Assembly: GCA_916048095.2 (NCBI GenBank)
Contig: OU696588.1
Coordinates: forward strand, 1,225,001-1,289,000
Length of the DNA: 64,000 nt
From: Sacculina carcini
Lineage: Eukaryota > Arthropoda > Thecostraca > Sacculinidae
Reading direction: 5' to 3'
Position numbers and translations under genes: made by a program. The notes beneath the pieces are model-generated. The model had not been told where the DNA came from and ran no database searches. It worked only from the letters and a program-made list of their open reading frames with translations. The stretch's first letter is position 1; every line of letters begins with the position of its first letter. Of this stretch, positions 51,508 through 64,000 are shown one piece after another.

Positions 51508-52118
51508 GGATCGTCTGTGTGTTTGTGTGTGGTTCAGTGATTGCGGTCTTGGAGCTTGGACGTCGTTTATGGTGTCATTTTTGCCAATCAGGGATATTCA
51601 GGAATGCATTTGCAAGGAATGGGGCTCTGGTTCCCGCTGCTATGGTTGCATGGTGTGTGTGTGCTCGTGTGTGTGTGTGTGTGTGTGTGTGCTCGTGTGT
51701 GTACTCAGCTAATTGTGTTTACGGGAATTGAACTATGGTCGGATTGTCCCGTCTCCATATTCTCTTTCATCAACTTCTCTCTTGAATCGGTTTATATTCA
51801 CGGTCATGACGGTTTATTTACTTAAACCATTCCAATCATTTATATATCTATAAGGAAAACTATTTACTTCAGTTTACTTCTGCACCTGGTTCATTTCTAT
51901 TTCCTCTTATGACCTCTCCTCTCGCTTTCATCCCATTTGATCGAATCACTCGTCAATCAGTTTTGTTCCTGCCTGTCATTTATTTATACACTTACACTTA
52001 CATAGTTAATCGCCTTTTGTCCTTCTCGCTTCCAGTCTAGGTAAACACAATATTTTTAAGCTTTCCTCGTATTCCAAGTTCTTGAGACTGGATTCTGTTG
52101 GTATCGGTATACTTTGAG

Positions 52119-52124
52119 AATAAA
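52119..52124 (+). terminator. Possible polyadenylation signal for HIBCH
   Basis: AATAAA followed by a long TG/GT-rich stretch (52138-52200), the usual layout of a cleavage site; about 610 bases after the stop. Confidence 0.5.
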
Positions 52125-53160
52125 ATTATATGTCATTTTGTGTGTGTGTTTTTTGCGTTTTGTGTTGTGTTGTTTGTTTGGTATTTGGTGGTGTTGTTTT
52201 TGAATACGCACGATATCAGCTAAATGTCTAGCTGAAATGCGTTCTATACCGTCTATTTATTGTGTTTGGTAATTTTAGTTTATTGCAGTTGTGATTATGC
52301 TTCATCGGTGTCGTATTGGGTGTGGTTTTCATGCGGGTTAATATCTAATGTATAATTGATTTAACTGTATGCAAGTGTACGTATGTTTTGTTGTGCCTTT
52401 GTGAGAATGTCATTTTAAATGCTCGCTTATTTGACGAGATTTTTATCATTCAAACTTAATTTTGAATGACAACATGGAAGCTTATAATAATGGTTTTATG
52501 GTTAATATGTGTCTTTCCAGTGTAAATTTAACTTTGGTCCATACACAGTTGAGAGAATTCTGTACATGCGAAAATACAGACTTTTTCATATGTTTGAAGT
52601 TTCTTCCCAAAAAATTCACTATCATTTGGTGAAGTTATTATGTGTGTGTCAATTTCTTTGTTTAAATGTAGTTTTTCATTGTATCATTAACTAATTGCGT
52701 TGGTTTTTTCGTTTTTCAAAATAATAGCTGGTAATTAAAGAATAATGGGTAATATAAATGTTTGGTTTCACAGAATACAAGTCACTGAAAGTTACTCATT
52801 TTTCGTAAGTTTCTATATACAGTAGGTTTTATGTCACAATATTGGCATGATCTACTGAAGGAAAACCGATTGTGTTTATTTTATACAATTTTTTAACATG
52901 ACTGAATTTTTGTCGTTAGCAAAAATAATTTGATTAAAAGTTGGTGAGGATATTTTTTGTTGATCTTGTTTCGCTCATAATTCTCAATGACCTTATTGTT
53001 TATACATGCAATCAAACACTTGGTAATGAAATAAATGAAAATTGTATTTTCACCGATTTCCAAAGCACCAACGAGGGAAAGTCAAACTAAATCAGATGAA
53101 ATTCCACTAACTATTCAACGAATAACAATCTTTGTAACTGAACATGTTACGTGTAGAAGC

Positions 53161-53164
<4 letters not shown>

Positions 53165-53252
<88 letters not shown>
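53165..53252. repeat. (TA)n(TG)n microsatellite
   Basis: About 34 TA units then TG units, 200 bases beyond the ELOVL6 stop codon. Confidence 0.97.
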
Positions 53253-53253
<1 letters not shown>

Positions 53254-53450
53254 CACCATTCATATCCACGCCAAATGTTATCTAACACTATCCAATGTAC
53301 ACTGAGGTATTTATCAACAATATGCGATCGGTTTGTAGTGAACGCTGGTCGATTTCTCCTCTGCGGCAGTCAGTATGTTTTGCGATCTATTCTGTTGTTT
53401 TAGTAGTATTTTGATCGAGGCTGCCGTTGTAAAAGTCCTCTTGCCGTCGT

Positions 53451-56400
53451 CTACTCCAACTTGTACTCGCGTGATCGAGCTATCGGGCGGCGTTGTTGGA
53501 TATAGGAGCGATGGAAGAAGTGTGCAAACAGCACAAAGTAGCTGAAGTACATAAGCAGGGCCAGCTTGATGTTGAGCATGCTGACATCACAGTGGCCTCC
53601 GTTGGAGATCACATGGTAGGCGTAACCGTTGACTGCGCATCCAACCACCATCTGTGACAGCTGTGCCATTGTGATAACGATCGACACCCATCTGAATATC
53701 GCCAACCAACACACACACACACACATGCAGAAAAAGAGGGTATAGTCAGTGTTTCAGTGTTCGCTCCGTTTTCATTTCAGCAGTCCGTTATTGCACCCCC
53801 TGAATTCTTACTAGCTGTGTGAAAAGAATACAAACAACGTACTGACAAAACTTTCATATTCAAATTCATTCATTCAGCTTGAGATTCCCAAGTGGATTAT
53901 GTAAAACGTTTTTCCAGGAAAAATACAACCCATAGGTAAACATATTTTGTTTATACATTAATCCTCGGATCCTTTATAAAGCAGGCTCTTATCCTCTATA
54001 TCCGGATGTGTTCTGAGGGTCGCGAAGCGAAAAAGGTTGGGAACCCCTGCGCTAGCAGGAGCTGTACGTACCGCGGTACTTTGAAACGCAGTGCCTTGAA
54101 CATGTAGTAGGTGTACATGAGCGAGTGTACACTGTAGTTCATCACGACGAACCAGCGAGCCGTAGATATGTAGTCCGAGTAGCTGACACACACACACACA
54201 CACACAAACAAACATACAAATGGGAGAATAATTTCGGTGACCATACAGATACCGTAGATGCCGGCCAATAAGCCCATACTATAATCCAAAATTATCCTCC
54301 ATATTTTCCTTTAGTGGGCTTAATGTTGATGATGATGATAATGACCAGACAGATATTTCAGGGTATTTATTCAGTCTACCAAAGTGTTATTTATCCAAAG
54401 CAACAAACTTCATTATAGTATAAATCATATCAACCTATGATAAAGTACAAATATGTGCAATAGTTTGATGAAAAACGTAAGGAGGAATTATTTTCAACAT
54501 ACTCTAGATGTGGAACAAACAGAGCATTTGAAAAATACTACCGGAGATGGGTTCATTTTGGGTGGGCTTATTACACCGTACTACTAAAAGCCTAGTATTT
54601 CAGGCATGAAATGGTGATATGGTCTTATGGTGTCTTATGGTGATATGGCTGGGACCTACGGTATTTGATTCACTGAGATGTATATCCTGTGCTTCAATGA
54701 CACAATGGCTATATACTGAGTTATTTCGCTGAATCGGCATATACTGCAACGGCGTATTATTGGAAATTCTGTTGATTCGCCCAAAACATAGCCTAAGCGT
54801 TGTGGTGTTCCACAGGTGGTGTTCTGGGTAAACACACACACACACACACAGAGAGAGAGTGTGTGCGTGTGAAGCATGGAAAGAGTAGGAGAACGATGCT
54901 GAGACAAATGTTGCACAATACTGCAGGCGTATCAGATGGCCATTGCCAGAGGTGACGCATGGAGATGAGAAGTACACACACACACATACACACGCATACA
55001 CACATACACACGCATACACACGCATAATGACACGAGCATTTGCACTCACTGTTGCTACCGAGTGGGTGGAGCATGCATGCCACGGAGCTCATGTTGCATG
55101 TGTGTGTATTCATGCTTGTGTATGTATGCGTGTGTGTGTGTGTGTATGTTGACCTACTGATGGGTATCGCGAGTGTGACATTGAACGCGAATGCTCGTGT
55201 GTGTGTGTGTGTGTGTCGGTGTGTTTTTGCACGCGCTCGCACACACACATACACATACACATACACACACACCTGTAGCCATCGTCTACCACTGACTTGC
55301 ATTTGAATGTCCGACACTGCCTGGGCAACTCTTAAAACTTGCACTTGCACTCTCAACACTTGCCTGGGCAACTCTTGGGCAACTCTCGACACTGCCTGGG
55401 CACGAGGTGCCTGAACAACTCTTAAACAATTCCACATCCTTGCACCCCAAGGAACCAGCCTGCTAGGAACCGGTGAAGAACCCCCGGTTAAGAACTGCTG
55501 ATCTACACCACTCGATGCGACAAACAGTCGGATAAACTATCATTGGTACTCAACAGAGAAATAATTGGTAACCACCGCCCACCACGAATTCTTGCTTATT
55601 CAATACGCTTCATTATCAGTTATCACCTCCTAACTTGTGAGTATTTCCCCATGAACGTGCATGTAGGACTGAAATGATGCAGACACAACATCTTCTGTGT
55701 GCCTGTCGGTGTTATCTCACTGAGTTGTCCCCGCAGATATGAGTCAAACGCTCGTGGCTCCCTGCCTTGCAAAGATCATACTTCTGTTTAAACATCTGTG
55801 TTGTGGTCTGGTTGACAATTTCATTCGGTTATATATTCCAATCATTTACTGCCCTGTTTGGGAAGTTGTTTGTTTGTTTGTGTGTGTTTGTTAGCCAACC
55901 TGAACCAGGTGAAAATGAGCACGGTGACGTGATGATACCAGTGCAAGAAGATGAGTGGCTGTTTGCGCAGCACTATGAACACTGTGTCGCCCAGCTCAGG
56001 AACCTTGGACAATGTGAACAGATAGCTCCATAGAGCCAAGGCAGGGTTGCTCTCCATGTAGCTGCCCACCAAACACACACACACAGTAAAAATAGGTTAG
56101 AGGGTTGGTTGGAGACAGGATAATACGAGCACAGCTCATCTCCTGTGGTATGCAAATAGGTGAGTACACGGAAACACTTAGGCACGGACTAGAGTCGTTA
56201 GGGATATATAAAGTATAGTTTCCCAAAAAGGTATATCGACATTTTGAACAGTCTAGAAAAGGAGGTAGTGGAATCCAGCAGTAGTGGACCATTTCAGCAT
56301 AGATTAGACAAAACAGTGGGTTTGGCGACAGCAAAGTCTGACAGTCTTGCTCATCTCCTGTACACAACAACTAGTGAGTACATTAGGGTCAGTATTCAGC

Positions 56401-57061
56401 TCGAATGAGTCGATGTCTACAGGAATACAGGCGAGGTATGATGACTAGTATGATTGATGTTTGTCGTGTTATTTCAACGTACTTGCCAGATTAGTGGATA
56501 CCTACGCAGGTAAATCGTACACCTCTATATAAGCACGCTTTAGTAATTCTTAGTATTTTCTGTTGCACGAAACTCACCCATGATTAACATCAAATGCCAA
56601 GTTTGGTTTTTGGCTTGTTTCTCAGATTCGTTTAGTTCTGGCTTGCAATTATTGAGAATTATGACTATGTGACCTGCACTCGTTCAGTCAGTTCAGTTAG
56701 TTATCCGTCCCCCAGCAAGAAAGGTTTTCCGACCCCTGCTTTAGATGATGCAATATATATATATATATATCTTTATATGAATTATATACAAGTAACATTT
56801 TCCTTCTATTACTCCCATAATGAAACTACAGCACACACTTTTAGATGTAATGAGTTCAATAATTTATTATATACTTGCAAGACATGAGTAATTATGTAGA
56901 CACACATTTTTTGTGGATAAATGCTATAGTAGAAATCGTATTTAATTCCACAGCCAATCTAATAATTCCAGTCGTATCGATTTGAATCGGTCTTATTTGA
57001 ATAATTCGTTCGAACAAGAAACCGGCGATGCGTGTGTGCATGTATGTATGTGTGTGTGTGT

Positions 57062-57104
<43 letters not shown>

Positions 57105-59777
57105 GGACGAGTGATCATGCGTAACGCAGTCAACGACAAACATCAACGGTACATAATAATTCACCCATATCGATACAAACCAGCCCAATTACCACATACA
57201 TACACACACGCGCGAGTTTGTCGGGCCCACTATTCTTGATCTTTCCAGAAGCCGCTTTCGTTGTTGGGTTCCACTTGGTGGCAAGCCAGTTGTGACGTCT
57301 CTCCACCAGTCATTCTGGTTGATTTAAAGCGGGCTGGATGAGCGTCTGATAATATGCGTTGATACCAGCTGCCGTAATGACATTATCTCCTCAACGAATG
57401 TCCGTCAGTCGTGGCGGTGATTATGTAAGAATGTGGTATATGAACCTGATGCCACCGAGTGTGTGTGTGTGTGTGTGTATGTGTGTGTCAGTTGCGCACG
57501 CGAGTAAAGTCCAGTTTGACCTACCTATCTTGCTAGTACTGAATCGTCTAGCCTCTTGTTAATTTGTCGATCATATTCTTCACTAACCCCGGTTTCATTC
57601 ATCATTCCTCATTCTTGATTCTTGGAAAACATTATCGGATTAGTGGACTTTCTAGACCAGTGGTGCGTAACCTTTTTATCTGATTCTCCACTTCTTAATG
57701 AGCCAAATCTTCCTGCTTTCCCAAAACAACGCCGAGTAATTCAATCAATTGAGCAGTTCCACAAAATTTAATGTCAAGAAGGCATCAGAAACGAAACCAA
57801 GCGAATTTGGATTGGGAAACACTTGTTTTTCTGTCCGACCTTTAACTCCTCACTCGACAGTCCCTTCATTATCCATCGGTGGTGAAGTCTTTCTTTTTAG
57901 CTGTTTGTGTCATTTACACGATTGTGTCATTTCTGTTTATGTGAAATTCCATAACGCTGCAACAGTTGAATTCCTGAAATTTTCCAATGTGGTTGCCAAC
58001 GTATTTATGTGTTTTTGTGTCCCTAGAGATCCTCTAGGTGTAGGGAGATATATACATATCTACCTATTGTAATGTGATGTGCGTATATTTGGGCTTTATC
58101 TGTTCTTTTCTCTTTCCTCTCACACTCTGTCTTGCAACAGTGAGCGTGATGTTGGCTCATGATCGGAAATATTGCAGCGTTAATACTGGATATTCAATAG
58201 GGCATTGTTCTCGGTGTAATACCAGCCGCTCCTGTCGTAGAAATATGACATTTCAAACGCGGGAATGTGCACGTTACTGGAGACACTGACTGTCTGACTG
58301 AAGGATCATTCGACGAAACTTTTGAGCAACTCAATTTCGGCGCAGGTTGTATAAAACATGAATATGTTCTCATCAATCCAACATGCTCATGTATGTCAGG
58401 CTATCCAATAGAAGAAAATAGTTGACTCTGTTTCCAGTGGCGGATCCAGAGTGCAATTTTGGGAGGGGCTGAATCTTTGGGGCGATCAGTCATGTACATG
58501 CATCATTATGCAACGTCTTTGCGATAAGACGCTTTGCGATGCTTATATCAACAAATTCTACATATAACTATTTTTTCTCAACCCCTTCAGTGAATCTTTT
58601 GGTTATGAAGAGTTGATGGAAACATTTTGGGGAGGCTTCAGTCCCCCCCCCTGGATCCGCCAGTGCATGTTTCATTTTCTGTTGCACATTTATCGGCTAC
58701 GGCGGGTTTCAAACGCACTGCAACGCGCATATGTTGAATCAATCTCTGTATTAAACGACGTTCTCTAATTGTTGCCTCCTGGCAGATATGCACTCGAAAT
58801 CGCACTCCAAATATGAATGCATGTACACTCGTTGTGAACTCTTTGTGCACGCCTTCTAGCACCGCCTACGTCCACGATCTCAGCTGGAATCTCACTGTGT
58901 CACCCAGCTCTCGCCGAGGATAAAGTGAAAGCCGTTGTTGAGTAATCTGCATGAGTGCGACAGTTGAGCTAGCGGTTTGCACGCGAGTCACAGGCCGATG
59001 CCCTGGCGCTTGTATGCCGCGTGATACACAGACACCAGAGAAGAGAGGTAACTTTTCGCCTTGGCAACTAACAAAATCCGACCGTCACGGACCGTTTCCC
59101 AGAAAACTGGCTATTCGAAGAAATGAAATTGAAGAGCTAACGCCAGTATATCTCCCGGTGACTTTCCAATCGATTCCACAGATTATACGCGAATCGGATG
59201 TGCGATAATCCAACATTTAATTAGCTACCCGCTTCAATGCAAGATCAGTCTATCTGTTGCACGATGAACGAATTGAAAGTTTATTTTTCCACCTTCGAGT
59301 GACCTTCTTGGCGATTTTCCATCTTTTCTCTGCTGCTGTAGATACGAACACGCCCTCACATTTCTAGATAGAAATGAAATAATTTCGTTGTCGGTGTATG
59401 AACACCGACACAGAGACTTATTTGTGCTGGAGTATATGACCAGTGCTGGAGTATATGACCATGTCCATCCGATATTGAATCATTCATGACGTTTTCGCAA
59501 CAAGCCTGTTCTTCAGAGTTGTGATCGACAGTGTTGTTTCTTGGGTGAAATATCGTACACAAGAAACAGGCGTTGCTCGCACATTTGTTTTTATATCAGG
59601 GACAAAAACGTGAAGTGCTTTTGGTGTCAATATTGGGTATTGGCATATAGACAAGAAGAATATGCAAAACCATTGACAACTATCTATAGCTGATTCGTTT
59701 CTAATTATCTACGGGTTTTTTTACTGTTATGTTCTATTTTTAGTTTCTTTGCGCAAACTTGGAACACCCGCAGAGGT

Positions 59778-59808
<31 letters not shown>

Positions 59809-61131
59809 CACACACACACATAAACACAGGTACACACACACCTACACACACACACAAACACAGGTACACACAGGTGTCAGAGGATGTTTGCAGAGCGCGC
59901 GTGACAAGCTGGTGATGCAACAATGCGATCCCGACATTGGTTCGCAATATTATTGTTGACGACGATGTTGTTGTTGATGTTGCATGTTGCATGCACGGGA
60001 GAAAGTTTTGTTTGCACACACATCATCGGCTTGTTATGTTGGTCGTCATCCAATGTGTGTGTGTGTGTGTGTGTGTGTTTGCTGCTGTTGAAGTAGACTT
60101 CCCTGCTGTGCATAGAGTGGAAGTTGTAAGCTGCGTTATCAGAGCGATATCTCCGTTATAATAATAATAATTATTATTATTATTATTTATTACAGGAAAA
60201 TCCAGTAGCATGAGGGTAGACTGTAAGTGCACTATTACCACCCTGCGATGACCCCATGTGTACTGGAAGCGCCCAAAAGATTCACAGAGAAAGAGAGTTG
60301 TAAATGAAAATAATAAATAAATAACAATAAATAATAAAGTATCATCCGATAATACTCCATAATGCCACTCTGCTCAAGTTATCTCTCATATGCTAAATCG
60401 CTTCACAATTTCAGTTCAATCTTAATAATGTTTTGTGTAAAATATATATTGCAATAAATCTATTAATTCATAATTGAATATTTCCATATAATTGATTTAT
60501 AATTATCCTGCTAGCTATACAAATTATGACTGCCATTTATACTTTTATGAATGTATGGTTTTATAAATTTAATATATTTAATTGCCTATATATAGTTGAA
60601 TTAATAACGAATTCTATCAGCATCTTATCGGCCTTTCTATCATAATTTTATATGCGCATTTCTCTTTTAATATCCACTTTATATATATTTCTACTCGCTT
60701 ATGCTCTTTGTACTATTTCACGACAATGTTAGCCATCAAGTTCGTATCAACGCTGAGAGCGCTCAATGAGTGTGAGCCGCTGAATAAACGTCATTACTAG
60801 AGCAGTACCTCTCGGTGATGGAACAGCATGAGTGATGCAGGCCGAACTTGGACAAGGTGAACGCGAACTCCTGGACGCTGCGTATCGTGCCCATCACGCT
60901 GAACACGGCCAGAAAGAGGTTCCAGGCGGCTAGCAGGTAGCGCAGCTCGAAGCGTCGACGGGACTGCATGTAGTGTTGTCCTCCGAACACCAGCAGCATG
61001 TAGGCGCCGATCCAATAGAAGCAGACGTGCCAGTTGTCATGCATCCATTGGCGGTGGTGGCGAACGGCGAACGTCTCCTCGAAGCCGAACACAAACGGAA
61101 TCTTAGGCGGACTGAGGCCGGTCGACTCCAT
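53451..61131 (-). CDS. elovl6: ELOVL6-type very-long-chain fatty acid elongase
   Basis: Condensing enzyme of fatty-acid elongation in the endoplasmic reticulum, joining acyl-CoA with malonyl-CoA. Four exons on the minus strand: 61131-60809, 56061-55900, 54182-54072 and 53691-53451; all three junctions are phase 2 and give 278 residues, the usual ELOVL size. Motifs in order: IFGG-like [32 protein letters not shown] (127-142), the catalytic HWYHH box (148-152), [16 protein letters not shown] (170-185) and a C-terminal [12 protein letters not shown]. The pattern fits ELOVL6, including insect Baldspot, rather than ELOVL2/4/5, whose box is HVYHH. No C-terminal dilysine signal is present; the end is YKLE. 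Seven predicted hydrophobic segments. Intron 1 is long (4.7 kb) and repeat-filled; all three acceptors follow TG repeats. Confidence 0.95.
54830..55275. repeat. Cluster of CA/TG microsatellites in both orientations
   Basis: CA runs near 54832-54850 and 54974-55022, TG runs at 55129-55146 and 55198-55216, CA again at 55240-55271; in intron 2 of ELOVL6. Beyond it a repeat of GCCTGGGCAACTCT units occurs at 55318-55400. Confidence 0.9.
56090..56390 (+). mobile_element. Two LINE 3' tail fragments, second family
   Basis: 56090-56170 matches the tail at 42062-42122 (GGTTGGTTGGAGACAGG, AGCTCATCTCCTGTGG). 56185-56350 is a longer diverged piece with AGTATAGTTTCCCAAAAAGG and GCTCATCTCCTGTACACAAC. In intron 1 of ELOVL6. 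Confidence 0.6.
57038..57102. repeat. (TG)n microsatellite
   Basis: About 30 TG units with one interruption, in intron 1 of ELOVL6. Confidence 0.95.
57657..57910 (-). mobile_element. MITE family A, reversed and decayed
   Basis: CAGTGGTGCGTAACCTTTTT and CTGATTCTCCACTT at one end, then GAAACACTTGTTTTTCTGTCC and CCATCGGTGGTGAAG near the other, all reversed relative to 29472. Confidence 0.6.
58435..58665 (+). mobile_element. MITE family D copy
   Basis: Starts CAGTGGCGGATCCAGAGTGC and ends CTGGATCCGCCAGTG; flanked by TCTGTTTC and CATGTTTC (six of eight identical). In intron 1 of ELOVL6; relative to the 28491 copy the interior is reversed. Confidence 0.85.
60165..60345 (+). repeat. Interspersed repeat family C
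   Basis: TTATTATT head, then ACAGGAAAATCCAGTAGCAT, ACTATTACCACCCTGCG, CGCCCAAAAGATTC and an AATAAATAA tail. Confidence 0.75.
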
Positions 61132-64000
61132 GGCCAATGTTGGGCTGCACAGCGTACAATCCAACCAACCTGAGCTAGTCGAAACGCGCGCACGAACACA
61201 CACACGACCGCTCGAACGCGCACAACTTGGAGATCGGTGTCGGACGGATTGAGAAGTGCGCCCTGTTGCTCACACCACCTCCGTCCGCACACTGACCGCC
61301 ACGGTATCGGCGTGGTCGGCCGCAAGCTAGGTAGGTAGCGGCCCACAGCACCGCCCCTCTGCCAGGTCAGCGCAGGATGATGCAGTCGTGTGACGTCACG
61401 CCCACTTTCTCAATGGTCTTTTTGGCGAGTAAGATTGACTAGCTCAACACGCTGCCTTGCACTAAGCCCCTGTGAAACGCGCGTCGTTCGAATAACCCCA
61501 CTTTAACCACTAGTGGCGTGTGTACTGTGGAATGGGCTCTAGTACCATTTGATCCAACATACCATCTGGTCCAATAGTCGGTGTGCATCGCATCGCAACT
61601 TAACACAGTGGCGTCCCCAGTGACTGAAAATTCCGCGAGTGACCATTTGGTCCAATTTCCCATCAGCTGTATGAACTTCAGTGGTTTTCAAACAAATTAA
61701 CGTGTACACTTACAATTCAAAGCCTGAATATCGTATATCTATAGTGACTAGTTGCATTATACGATATGTTTTCTTTAGCAGAGATTTATTACATATATGA
61801 TAGTTTTGATAGTGTTATTCGTCTGCCGAAATAATGAATTACTATCACTTTTGCTATATTACTCACATATGCGCAGCACAACTCACACAATAGCCGATAG
61901 GTTCAACAGGTAAATAAACAGGCTTGACAAATCTGTTTGAGAATGGCGGCAGTTTCGAGCAGTTGTAGCTGCTTGTATGCGATGCAACAAATATTGCCGT
62001 CAACAATTTGCCAAAGTAGGCTGGCTTCACTACGAAGACTGCCAAATTTGTGAAGGCAACTTGACGTGAGTGTCCTAGGGGCCAATTTCGAAACGAAACG
62101 GCAGCTACGGTTCAGTGTTGATTGAGTTGAAATGGTGACTTGTCTTGAACAGGTAAAGGTGAGTATATTTCGGTAAGTAAGTTAAGTTAAGTTAAGTCGG
62201 TAAGTTTTGCATCTCTTCAGGTCAGTTGAGATCAGGGGTTCTTAGCGTTTAATTGGTTCTATACCTCAAATTGATTGTTGAATTTGGTCCTATACGTCTT
62301 TACTTGACTATTCAAATAATTATCACTACTCCTATTGCCAGCGCCAGCGCATTGGTAACCTATTTGAAGTTTAATGAATCAATGCATGATGAGTAAACAT
62401 GTCTTGCACTCGTTTCGCGACTGGCACAAGGTTCACTATTGAACATGAATAATTACATGTTGTGTATCTCTGTTGAAAATCAGGAGTTTTAGAAGAAAAA
62501 ATATTACCGAACAAATTAAATCGACGACTTTCACATGTTTTTTGCTGTATACTCATGTCTTTGTCATTAACAAGAGTACATCAATTCCAAAAAATGTATA
62601 TGCCACAGTGTATTGCTTGTTTATCATTTGAAAACAAACATTAAAATATGCACATCACAAATAATTCAACACTTTGTTCATTATTTAAGCACGTTTCAAA
62701 TGAATAACTGAGAAAAAACTATGCACCAAGATAAAACTATGCGTTGGCATCACTGTTGATCTAAGCATCACTGTAAATCTAAACGTCAATGTTAATCTAG
62801 TTTTTACTTCAATATTTTATTTGTTTTAGTCGTATAAGACGATTACTAATTCATTTACATGTATATATTTGATTGATTTATTTATTCCATAAACTCAGTG
62901 AATATATCAACCCTTTCACCAACCCTTTCTATGCCTTGGCATCACTGTTAATCTAAGCTGATGAGATAATGCACGTGATTGTATGTGATGCGCCTATATT
63001 CCAACGTTGCTCATTTCCTGCCTGTGGTTTACCGTGTTTACTCGTGGTTTACTTTTTGTGTTTAGTTGTATGAGAAGCGATTGGTTGCAAGGGTTTGGTT
63101 TATTATGTGTTTTTTGGTGAATGTTGCATTATTTAGCGTATTTGTGTTTATGGATTTGGCCCATTTTGATAAAGTTGATGAGTATCCGATTAGGGTTAAT
63201 GATAGATCTACGTGTGTTATATGTATTGTTTCAATTGTACATTATGGCGCATATTTCTATTTGTTGCATATATTAGGCTGTAGTCATTGTACCGTAGGAT
63301 TTGAGCTATCCGATGAATTGATTTATAGCTGTTTGGAATTTAGTGGGCTTATTCTGGCATTGTGAATGTGAATTCTTGTTCATGGCTTAAGGGTATTGCT
63401 TGGTAAAATGGGTGTCCTAGAGGAAGGTATGTACAACCGTTCTCCAAAACTCATTAAACCGTAAAACGCGTGATATAAACACTTGGATATATTTTGGCGG
63501 AGTTTAAAATGGCACTGAAGCAGATATACAATTTGAAATATTCAAAAGAAAAAAAAAAAAAAAACTTGAGTAAGACTTGAAGGAAATGACGGTAGACTGG
63601 AAAAATTGTGAAAAACTTGTAATAATTAATACCAATTTAGTTAATTTTGATGGTTTTGTCAGGCCTAACATTTAAATAGGTGCAGAGATGCTTAGAAATA
63701 GTTCATATAGAACTAAAAATGTCGGTGCAGAAAATTATTGCAAAAATAATTTCAGCGATTGGGTCAAATAACTTCATAAAAATACCAACTTTCGTAATAA
63801 AAATACCAAAATTCGTAAGTTTCAGTGTCCTTGTCCGGCTTCATATATTCTCAGCGAGTGGGTGGCACCGTTGTGGTATTGAAAATGGCATTGATGCGGA
63901 AAAAATGAAAAAATATTATAAAAAATGTAAAAAAATTAAAAAAATAATTGAAAAAAATAAATTATAGCTAAAATTCGTAAGTTTCAGTGTCCCTGTCCGG
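61132..64000. other. 5' flank of ELOVL6 and AT-rich DNA, no gene seen
   Basis: 61132-61420 is CG-rich with TGACGTCA (61389-61396) and TGTGACGTCACG, cAMP-response-like palindromes near the presumed ELOVL6 promoter. Beyond this, GTTAA tandem units lie at 62174-62196, an A-run at 63548-63563, and a 28-base direct repeat containing GTAAGTTTCAGTGTCC at about 63811-63838 and 63973-64000. A 99-codon frame at 63066-63365 is hydrophobic but has no family signature. Confidence 0.5.

Larger units (their letters stand above)
51508..53450. other. Convergent 3' flanks of HIBCH and ELOVL6
   Basis: A TG/CTCG-rich run (51649-51705), T-rich unique sequence, and a TA/TG microsatellite at 53165-53252. A plausible HIBCH polyadenylation signal lies at 52119. 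No coding exon supported. Confidence 0.6.

Noticed and set aside
59705-60019. Minus-strand frame as an extra exon of ELOVL6 intron 1
   Set aside because: The four known exons already join in phase and give a full-length elongase; the frame is mostly a CA repeat.
63066-63365. Small membrane protein of 99 residues
   Set aside because: Hydrophobic residues follow from T-rich sequence; there is no recognisable family, the start context is poor and the codons look like the surrounding AT-rich DNA.

Overview
This window is eukaryotic nuclear DNA from an invertebrate animal. Genes are split into short exons by GT-AG introns. CA/TG and TA microsatellites are very dense. The intergenic and intronic DNA is packed with short transposon copies: hAT-type MITEs, tRNA-derived SINEs and 5'-truncated LINEs. 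One gene carries a C-x5-C-E cysteine motif like the arthropod DM4/12 family, and the elongase resembles the insect ELOVL6 branch. An arthropod or other ecdysozoan is therefore the best guess, with low confidence.

Eight genes can be read, seven of them with exon phases that match at every junction (the DM4/12-like gene has an unresolved 5' part). (1) 1653-6025 +, a secreted protein with one complete 10-cysteine VWC domain and a long acidic Ser/Thr-rich tail. (2) 6753-8532 -, a DM4/12-like protein whose 5' part is unresolved; a further candidate exon lies at 9142-9325. (3) 17308-20514 +, a small secreted C-type-lectin-like protein with a LINE in its second intron. (4) 21729-26341 -, mitochondrial carrier SLC25A16. 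(5) 29922-38790 +, tryptophan hydroxylase (serotonin synthesis), 15 coding exons, 511 residues. (6) 40836-45668 -, a Ser/Pro/Ala-rich protein resembling PSRC1/GTSE1 microtubule-associated proteins, 3' end not found. (7) 47606-51507 +, HIBCH (valine breakdown). (8) 53451-61131 -, ELOVL6-type fatty-acid elongase.

Layout: genes 1/2, 3/4, 5/6 and 7/8 are convergent pairs; 4/5 and 6/7 are divergent pairs with 1.9-3.6 kb between starts. Gene-poor stretches are 9.4-17.2 kb, 26.4-28.5 kb and 61.4-64 kb. No shared pathway links the genes; this looks like an ordinary stretch of chromosome.

I found no new enzyme system. The most striking pattern is that about half of the introns I could define have a TG repeat, always in the sense orientation, just before the 3' splice site. 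Other notable points are a hAT-type element bounded by a perfect 8-bp duplication, several MITEs next to exons of the tryptophan hydroxylase gene, two unrelated minisatellites in one of its introns, and a GC-AG intron in HIBCH.
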